9,199 bases of DNA. Origin: Nitrosarchaeum sp. Its GTDB lineage: Archaea; Thermoproteota; Nitrososphaeria; Nitrososphaerales; Nitrosopumilaceae. Below are positions 5,175-9,199 of the stretch, piece by piece. The translations under genes were made by a program, and so were the position numbers. The stretch covers positions 1 to 9,199 of the forward strand of contig JACRND010000107.1 in assembly GCA_016234975.1 (NCBI GenBank). The letters run 5' to 3'. Positions within the stretch are counted from its first letter, which is position 1, and the number at the start of each line of letters is the position of its first letter. Under the pieces are notes generated by a model. The model did no database searches. It had not been told where the DNA came from and was given only the letters and a program-made list of their open reading frames with translations.

Positions 5175-5426
5175 ATGACTGATTACTCTACAAATGAAAA
5201 AATGATCCTTGTGCAATATGCAATTAAAAAATATGAAAATGAAGAAACTGTAATTGAAAAATTAAAGACAGTTTTATCAGAAAAAGACATTCAAAGAAAT
5301 ATTGACACATTAATTGGAACCCAAAGAGTGCGAAGAATAGGACCTGAAATACTACAAAACAACGAAAGCCATACTGAAATTCCTGATCTGCCAGATAATC
5401 TAAAGCCTATAGTTGAGCAACTCTAA
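5175..5426 (+). CDS. Small hypothetical protein, 83 residues
   Basis: I do not recognise this protein. It is soluble, charged and mostly helical by composition. Two helical stretches (residues 7-21 and 24-35) are followed by EKDIQRNIDTLIGTQRVRRIG (36-56). Its pattern of a helix, a short turn and a basic strand vaguely recalls a winged helix, but no HTH can be claimed. The tail is acidic and proline-containing (EIPDLPDNLKPIVEQL). There are no cysteines, no signal peptide and no membrane segment. The likely TATA box at 5144-5150 puts it in its own leaderless transcript, between the metal/thiol operon and the nickel/cobalt transporter. Codon usage looks like that of its neighbours, so it is very probably a real gene. 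Confidence 0.65.
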   Translation: MTDYSTNEKMILVQYAIKKYENEETVIEKLKTVLSEKDIQRNIDTLIGTQRVRRIGPEILQNNESHTEIPDLPDNLKPIVEQL

Positions 5427-5439
5427 ACTTTGGAAATTC

Positions 5440-5446
5440 TTTTTAA
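5440..5446 (+). promoter_or_regulatory. TATA-like box of the NiCoT gene
   Basis: TTTTTAA is centred 33 bases before the TTG at 5476, predicting transcription from about 5469 and a leader of only a few bases. GAGGT (5468-5472) then lies at or near the mRNA 5' end, three bases before the TTG. Confidence 0.4.
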
Positions 5447-5475
5447 GATGATACCGAGAAACTCTGTGAGGTAAA

Positions 5476-6225
5476 TTGTTAGAAGAAATCTTTGGTCAAA
5501 TTGGAGATTTTGTTCCTGCAATCATTGCCGGATTTGGATTAACACTTGGAATTCAGCATGCTTTTGAAGCCGATCACATAGCTGCTGTAACTACTCAGAT
5601 CACAAATTCTAATACCATTCAATCAAAAAAACAACTTGTCAAATCAAGCTTCACAAAATCATCATTACTTGGTGCATTTTGGGGAGCTGGACACACAACT
5701 ACTTTGATTCTTGTTGGTTTGCTAGTTTATGGTTTTACATTTACAATACAAAAAGAAGTTTTTTCAGGATTCGAGTTCTTAGTTGGATTGATGTTGATTT
5801 TCTTAGCAATTACAAAAATTACAAACAAAAGCATTCTGAAAATTAAACACAGACATCCTCATGCACATAAAGACGGCTCAATCCATTTTGACGAACACGA
5901 TCATGATGATAAAAATCACTCACACAATCACAAGTCATATCTGATAGGAATGATTCATGGCCTTGCTGGAAGCGGAACCCTAGTAGTTATGACATCTGGA
6001 GCAATTCATAGTCTAACAACAGTTCTGATGTTCATTGGAATCTTTGGAATAGGCTCAGTTATTGGAATGTCCTTAATTGGAGGATTGATAGGCATCCCAT
6101 TTGGGTTATCAAATAATATCAAAGCCAAAACAATAATGAGATACTTGACAGGCTCATTTAGCTTTGTCTTGGGCATGACAATCGTGTATCAAATAGGAAT
6201 TTTAGAAAATCTATTTAGATTTTAA
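5476..6225 (+). CDS. NiCoT-type nickel/cobalt transporter with His-rich loop
   Basis: This 249-residue membrane protein carries the NiCoT metal-selection signature on its first helix, HAFEADHIAAV (28-38; usual form HAxDADHI), with His28, Asp33 and His34. A second motif, GAFWGAGHTTT (66-76), matches the conserved G-H-x-T of the family. About six hydrophobic segments are visible. Between residues 125 and 152 a loop holds ten histidines among acidic residues (HRHPHAHKD and HDHDDKNHSHNH), as in RcnA-like and other His-rich members. Uptake of Ni2+ or Co2+ is typical of NiCoT; RcnA relatives export. For an ammonia oxidiser cobalt for cobamides is a plausible cargo, which is inference. The start is TTG at 5476, after a GAGGT. 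The stop overlaps the convergent radical SAM stop. Confidence 0.83.
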   Translation: MLEEIFGQIGDFVPAIIAGFGLTLGIQHAFEADHIAAVTTQITNSNTIQSKKQLVKSSFTKSSLLGAFWGAGHTTTLILVGLLVYGFTFTIQKEVFSGFEFLVGLMLIFLAITKITNKSILKIKHRHPHAHKDGSIHFDEHDHDDKNHSHNHKSYLIGMIHGLAGSGTLVVMTSGAIHSLTTVLMFIGIFGIGSVIGMSLIGGLIGIPFGLSNNIKAKTIMRYLTGSFSFVLGMTIVYQIGILENLFRF

Positions 6226-7103
6226 AATCCTCGTAGTCCCTGAGGACGCATAATTTCTGGATGCTGTTTCATCCATTCTATTTTATCTAGCATTTCTTGT
6301 TTGTCTTGCGGAAACGTACCTTTGATTGTATATGCATTTGAGCCATGATTTGCCCTGAAGATTATTTCTTCTTTGGTTTCTATCTGTCTGATTAAATCAT
6401 ACAACTCTTCTAGAGATTCATCATCATTGATTCGAATAAACGGCTCTCCAAACTTTTCTAAAAACTCTTGTTTGATTCCGTTTTCTAAATAAAGAGTCAA
6501 TGCTCCTACATAATGAGGAGAACAAGCATTAATCACTTCGGCAGTTCCCCTGATATGTTCTTTAGAATAAGTTCTTCCACCCAATCCTAAAATTATCATG
6601 CACGACATAACGTACCCTGCATCTTTTGCCTTGTTGACTGATTTGATAATTGTTTTTGAAATTGCTCCTTTTGTTACTTTTTTTAAAACAATATCTGAGC
6701 CACTTTCAATTCCTAAATAAAGCATGTCCAATCCAGCATCATGCATTTTCTTTAACTCTTCTGGACTTTTCTTTAAAATATTCATAGGCATCGCATAACA
6801 AGAAATTCTTTCAAGACTTGGAAACTTTTCATAAAGATATTTTACAATTTTTACAATATACTCTGCATCGAGATTCAATGCGTCACCATCTGCCAAAAAG
6901 ATTTTTTTTGTATCTGGTAATTGTTTTGCCATTAGATCGATTTCTAATTTTACTTCATCCCATGATTTTTCTGAATATTGTTTTGATCTATACATATCAC
7001 AAAAAGAACACTCGTTAAAGGAACAACCCAACGTAACTTGAAAAATCAATGATCTTGCCTCTGAAGGGGGCCTGTACAATGGAGCATCATAGTTTAACAT
7101 CAT
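6222..7103 (-). CDS. Radical SAM protein with CX4CX2C cluster motif
   Basis: This 293-residue protein is a radical SAM enzyme. Cys27, Cys32 and Cys35 in TLGCSFNECSFCDMYR (24-39) should bind the 4Fe-4S cluster, with spacing C-x4-C-x2-C rather than the common C-x3-C-x2-C. The following DMY fits the aromatic residue after the last cysteine. IFLADGDALNLD (68-79) is the SAM-binding strand-loop, LYLGIESGSD (127-136) the G-E-S-G type strand, and MIILGLGG (169-176) the GxIxGxxx-like strand. The layout matches HemN/COG1032-like radical SAM proteins whose substrates are unknown. It lacks an N-terminal B12 domain and a SPASM cysteine cluster. ATG 7103 and ATG 7100 are both possible starts. A TATA-like box is about 35 bases upstream. 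Its last codons overlap those of the convergent NiCoT gene by four bases. Confidence 0.82.
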   Translation of the reverse strand: MMLNYDAPLYRPPSEARSLIFQVTLGCSFNECSFCDMYRSKQYSEKSWDEVKLEIDLMAKQLPDTKKIFLADGDALNLDAEYIVKIVKYLYEKFPSLERISCYAMPMNILKKSPEELKKMHDAGLDMLYLGIESGSDIVLKKVTKGAISKTIIKSVNKAKDAGYVMSCMIILGLGGRTYSKEHIRGTAEVINACSPHYVGALTLYLENGIKQEFLEKFGEPFIRINDDESLEELYDLIRQIETKEEIIFRANHGSNAYTIKGTFPQDKQEMLDKIEWMKQHPEIMRPQGLRGF

Positions 7104-7133
7104 TTCTAGTTCACAAGAATTGCTTGATTATGT

Positions 7134-7141
7134 TTTTTATA
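7134..7141 (-). promoter_or_regulatory. TATA-like box of the radical SAM gene
   Basis: On the minus strand GTATAAAAAAC covers 7132-7142, with the box proper at about 7134-7141. It is centred roughly 35 bases before the ATG at 7103, giving a leader of under ten bases. Confidence 0.5.
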
Positions 7142-7174
7142 CTTTCTAATCATGACAAGAAAATAAATCGCATA

Positions 7175-7194
7175 ATGCCTTTTAATTAAGGCAT
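7175..7194. promoter_or_regulatory. Inverted repeat over the TATA box of the winged-helix gene
   Basis: ATGCCTT-TTAATT-AAGGCAT is a perfect 7-6-7 inverted repeat. Its centre, TTTTAATTA (7180-7188), is also the only good TATA-like sequence before the ATG at 7213, about 29 bases away. A protein bound to this site would block TBP, so it is a likely repressor operator. Autoregulation by the adjacent winged-helix protein is inferred. Confidence 0.55.
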
Positions 7195-7212
7195 GCAAGA
7201 TTTTTATGGCTT

Positions 7213-7515
7213 ATGGCAAATGATCCAGATTCAAAAAGACTATTGTGGTTTGTTTTTACAGGCTCGCGAGGAGGGCTAAACCGTCTACGAATTATATCAA
7301 TACTAAAAAGAACACCACTTAACACAAATCAACTAGCCAAGGAATTGGGTCTTGATTACAAGGCTATTCAGCATCACATTAAAGTTCTTGAAAAAAACAA
7401 TATGATCACAAAAGTTGGAGAAAAATATAGTATTATGTATTTTATATCAACATTTTTGGAAGTCAATATGGAGACACTTGAAGAAATTGAAGGAAAACTG
7501 GATAAAAGTAAATAA
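7213..7515 (+). CDS. ArsR-like winged-helix transcription regulator
   Basis: The 100-residue protein is one winged-helix domain. RLRIISILKRTPLNTNQLAK (24-43) leads into ELGLDYKAIQHHIKVLEKNN (44-63), a clear turn and recognition helix. The wing follows at MITKVGEKYSIMYFIS (64-79), and a short C-terminal helix may dimerise. No cysteine or histidine cluster of metal-sensing ArsR proteins is present, so the signal is unknown. The ATG at 7213 is preferred because it matches the TATA distance (leaderless). An out-of-frame ATG at 7206 opens only a five-codon frame. The perfect inverted repeat at 7175-7194 is a plausible autoregulatory site. A 94-residue membrane protein follows after 25 bases; the pairing of a small wHTH with a small three-helix membrane protein recurs in archaea. 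Confidence 0.8.
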   Translation: MANDPDSKRLLWFVFTGSRGGLNRLRIISILKRTPLNTNQLAKELGLDYKAIQHHIKVLEKNNMITKVGEKYSIMYFISTFLEVNMETLEEIEGKLDKSK

Positions 7516-7540
7516 AAGATCAGGAGATGCTTCTCTCTAA

Positions 7541-7825
7541 ATGGAATCTAATTCTCTAGTACTTTCTATTGTTTCAATTGTGAATATGATAGTACTTGGA
7601 GTCTTGATTTACATTTTTGGAAAAATATATGCAAAGACAAGAGCCCAACTTCCGTTAGGCATGATTGTTGTTGCAAGCATGTTATTTCTTCATAACGTCA
7701 TTGGGGCATTTGCATATTTTTCAATGGATCAAATTTTTTCACAAGAGATATTTCCATACATGCTAGGAGTAGGTATTGCAGAACTTGCAGGGTTATTGAT
7801 CTTCTTGAAGATCACCCTGGAATAA
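7541..7825 (+). CDS. Small membrane protein with three helices
   Basis: This 94-residue protein has three predicted membrane helices: residues 5-27, 39-60 and 71-92. A short positively charged loop (KIYAKTRAQ, 28-36) probably lies inside. No catalytic or metal motif is visible; a single His51 and an acidic residue in the third helix (Glu80) are the only polar membrane features. It follows the winged-helix gene by 25 bases, with GGAG at 7523-7526 as a possible ribosome site, so the two are probably co-transcribed. The size and three-helix layout recall small archaeal membrane proteins next to ArsR-like regulators in haloarchaea (DUF7521-like), but I cannot confirm homology. A membrane sensor or anti-regulator role is speculation. 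Confidence 0.65.
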   Translation: MESNSLVLSIVSIVNMIVLGVLIYIFGKIYAKTRAQLPLGMIVVASMLFLHNVIGAFAYFSMDQIFSQEIFPYMLGVGIAELAGLLIFLKITLE

Positions 7826-7831
7826 TCTTAG

Positions 7832-7837
7832 TTTAAT
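7832..7837 (+). promoter_or_regulatory. TATA-like box before the 150-residue membrane protein gene
   Basis: TTTAAT is centred about 26 bases before the GTG at 7861, so a leaderless mRNA would start on that codon. This supports the GTG over the in-frame ATG at 7888. Confidence 0.35.
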
Positions 7838-7860
7838 TGTAGTGAAAAATCAATAATTTT

Positions 7861-8313
7861 GTGTTAAAAAAACATCGTAAATATTTTATGCTAAACAAAA
7901 ATATTCTTATTGCTTTTGCTGCATCCATTACTATCTCTGCAATTGTTGCTCATGTATTATCTGATCAAGCAGATTATCTTAATACCACTTATACATTATT
8001 TGTTGATTATGTAATTTATTTTTCTACGTTTAGTGGTTTGTATTATTTAGATAATCGAAAAAAATATTTACTTAAATCTGGTCAGACTGATAAATCAAAA
8101 CTAAAACATGATCTAATTAAAATTATAACTTCACTTGGAATAGCTGAGATTGTTTACACGATAATAAGATGGTTCTTCCAATATTATTTTCTAACCGTAA
8201 ACTATGATGCTTATCTTGCTTCTATTACATCGCAAGTTATATCTACAATAATTTACTTGGTAGTAATTAATCTGAGTGTAAAAATGACGAGGTTGTATAA
8301 AGATGAGAATTAA
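7861..8313 (+). CDS. Hypothetical membrane protein with four helices
   Basis: I do not recognise this 150-residue protein. After a basic N-terminus (MLKKHRKYF) it has hydrophobic segments at about residues 14-34, 43-61, 86-107 and 124-142. A basic loop, LDNRKKYLLKSGQTDKSKLK, covers residues 62-81. The positive charges put the N-terminus, this loop and the C-terminus on the cytoplasmic side, giving four helices. The family resemblance is only to general small archaeal membrane proteins. The start is taken as GTG 7861 from the TATA distance; ATG 7888 would shorten it by nine residues without touching a helix. Its last 11 bases overlap the RNase HI gene, so the two are probably in one transcript. 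Confidence 0.65.
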   Translation: MLKKHRKYFMLNKNILIAFAASITISAIVAHVLSDQADYLNTTYTLFVDYVIYFSTFSGLYYLDNRKKYLLKSGQTDKSKLKHDLIKIITSLGIAEIVYTIIRWFFQYYFLTVNYDAYLASITSQVISTIIYLVVINLSVKMTRLYKDEN

Positions 8314-8659
8314 TGCGTATGTGGATGGATCTGGTGGTCCTAATGGAGGGTTTGGCTATTTTGTAAAAGAGACAGGCGAATCATTTTATGAAAAAAAACC
8401 AGAAATCACAAACAATCAGGCTGAATACATGGCAATTATCGCAGTGCTGAAAAACTTTGCAGATTCTGCTGAAGAGATTACCATTTTCAGCGATTCAAAA
8501 AATACAATTTCTCAATTAAATCACGAATTTGCAATAAACAATGAAAAATTGCGAGAACTTGCACGTGAAGCATGGATTTTGATCGGAAAATTTTCTAAAA
8601 TTACTCTTTTGTGGGTTCCACGAAAAGAAAATTTGGCAGGAAAGATGTTGGGAAGCTAA
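8303..8659 (+). CDS. Archaeal-type ribonuclease HI, fourth catalytic Asp replaced
   Basis: The 118-residue protein has the RNase H fold in order. YVDGSGGPNGGFGYFV (6-21) carries the first Asp, Asp8. TNNQAEYMA (36-44) carries Glu41. ITIFSDSKN (59-67) carries Asp64. LLWVPRKENLAGKML (102-116) is the last strand and helix. RNase HI cleaves the RNA of RNA-DNA hybrids with two metal ions held by D-E-D-D. Here the position of the last Asp, in the usual N-x-x-A-D block, reads N-L-A-G (Gly113). The protein is short, without the basic handle of E. coli RNase HI, as in other archaea. GAGGT at 8289-8293 precedes the ATG by nine bases. It overlaps the membrane protein gene by 11 bases. It could have lowered or altered activity, or the residue may be dispensable in this clade. 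Confidence 0.82.
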   Translation: MRINAYVDGSGGPNGGFGYFVKETGESFYEKKPEITNNQAEYMAIIAVLKNFADSAEEITIFSDSKNTISQLNHEFAINNEKLRELAREAWILIGKFSKITLLWVPRKENLAGKMLGS

Positions 8660-8690
8660 AAAATAGAGATCAGAAATTTCCATGAATAAC

Positions 8691-8699
8691 TTTATTATA
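8691..8699 (+). promoter_or_regulatory. TATA box of the acyl-CoA synthetase gene
   Basis: TTTATTATA is centred about 28 bases before the GTG at 8723, which predicts a leaderless or nearly leaderless mRNA beginning at about 8721. It lies in the gap after the RNase HI stop codon. Confidence 0.55.
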
Positions 8700-8722
8700 C
8701 AAAATCCTTAGTCCAAATTAAC

Positions 8723-9199
8723 GTGGCTGAATCTGTTTTTCTCTCACCAAAATCTATAGCAATCATTGGTGCATCTGACAAACGAGGTAGTGTTGGAGCA
8801 ACCATTACGTCAAATATTATGAACGGCTTCAAAGGTACGGTTTTCCCTGTTAGTCCTACAAGACCTACCGTATTTTATAAAACAGCTTACAAAAGTGTCT
8901 TGGATATTCCAAAACCTGTTGATCTTGCAGTAATTGTAATCAATAATCTTTTAGTTGCAGATGTTTTAGAAGAATGTGGTAAGAAAAAAGTCAAAGGCGT
9001 AATTATCATTACTGCTGGTTTTAAAGAAGTAGATGAAGAAGGAGCAAAAAGAGAACAGAAACTAAAAGACATTGCTAAAAAATACAAAATACAAATCATT
9101 GGTCCAAATTGTCTTGGAGTAATGAATCTTGATCCAAAAACAATGATGAATTCTACATTCCTTAAAGTCACTCCAAAGTCTGGCAAAATTGCACTAGTA
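8723..9199 (+). CDS. ADP-forming acyl-CoA synthetase, N-terminal part (cut by the window edge)
   Basis: The plus-strand frame from GTG 8723 runs open for 159 codons to the window end. It begins with LSPKSIAIIGASDKRGSVGA (7-26), the CoA-binding Rossmann domain of acyl-CoA synthetases (NDP-forming). It continues with VDLAVIVI (66-73), VKGVIIITAGFKE (90-102) and IIGPNCLGVMN (124-134), all signatures of this family. These enzymes make an acyl-CoA from acid, CoA and ATP, giving ADP and phosphate through a phosphohistidine. In ammonia-oxidising thaumarchaea, family members activate 3-hydroxypropionate and 4-hydroxybutyrate in carbon fixation; acetate is the other common substrate. Which applies cannot be told from this part. 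The GTG is chosen because the motif follows at once and TATA spacing fits. The minus-strand frame over it is a shadow. Confidence 0.88.
   Translation, partial: MAESVFLSPKSIAIIGASDKRGSVGATITSNIMNGFKGTVFPVSPTRPTVFYKTAYKSVLDIPKPVDLAVIVINNLLVADVLEECGKKKVKGVIIITAGFKEVDEEGAKREQKLKDIAKKYKIQIIGPNCLGVMNLDPKTMMNSTFLKVTPKSGKIALV

Noticed and set aside
6818..7018. Plus-strand frame over the radical SAM N-terminus
   Set aside because: It is antisense to the cluster-binding region and has no supporting signals.
7206..7223. Upstream ATG with a five-codon frame (MAYGK) before the winged-helix gene
   Set aside because: It would be at or before the predicted transcription start of a leaderless mRNA. It could only be a leader peptide if the real start of transcription is further upstream.
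8887..9186. Minus-strand frame of 99 residues
   Set aside because: It is antisense to the ADP-forming acyl-CoA synthetase, whose plus-strand translation shows several family motifs.
1..9199. CRISPR array, insertion sequence or prophage
   Set aside because: No regularly spaced repeats, transposase, terminal inverted repeats or phage proteins were seen on either strand.

Overview
The window looks like a piece of an AT-rich archaeal chromosome, most likely a marine ammonia-oxidising thaumarchaeon (Nitrosopumilus-like). This rests on family content and gene style, not on a marker gene. A tRNA-Val lacks an encoded CCA. Many genes have a TATA-like box about 25-30 bases before the start codon, implying leaderless or very short-leader mRNAs, and several start with GTG or TTG. 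There is an AsnC-type regulator with a TRASH metal domain, and an ADP-forming acyl-CoA synthetase of the kind used in the thaumarchaeal 3-hydroxypropionate/4-hydroxybutyrate cycle.

Layout. 1-1482 (minus): the start of an aspartate kinase, then a MurG-like GT-B glycosyltransferase. 1562-1636: tRNA-Val(UAC). 1721-2196 (minus): a Met/His-rich YtkA/FixH-like secreted protein gene that is intact only if three frameshifts are repaired. 2295-3200: an exported BNR/Asp-box beta-propeller protein. 3229-3654 (minus): a CopT-like AsnC-HTH/TRASH regulator. 3782-5132: a tightly overlapping trio encoding a CcdA-like membrane protein, a 45-residue YHS protein and a CxxC glutaredoxin-like protein. 5175-5426: a small unknown protein. 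5476-6225: a NiCoT-type nickel/cobalt transporter with a His-rich loop, whose stop codon overlaps that of a convergent radical SAM gene (6222-7103). 7213-8659: a winged-helix regulator, two small membrane proteins and an archaeal RNase HI. 8723 to the end: the start of an ADP-forming acyl-CoA synthetase.

The notable part is 1721-5132. Three near-identical 18-base sites (core TTTACA-NN-TGTAAA) sit in exactly two intergenic regions: one between the broken YtkA-like gene and the propeller gene, and two between the TRASH regulator and the CcdA/YHS/glutaredoxin operon. The regulator and the small YHS protein share a CC-x-SCR metal signature. This resembles the crenarchaeal copper operon (regulator, small TRASH/YHS chaperone, CopA ATPase). 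Here, however, no ATPase is present, and a CcdA-like thiol/metal membrane protein plus a glutaredoxin takes its place. I infer a metal-responsive (probably copper) thiol-handling regulon. Neither the metal nor the direction of regulation can be read from sequence alone.
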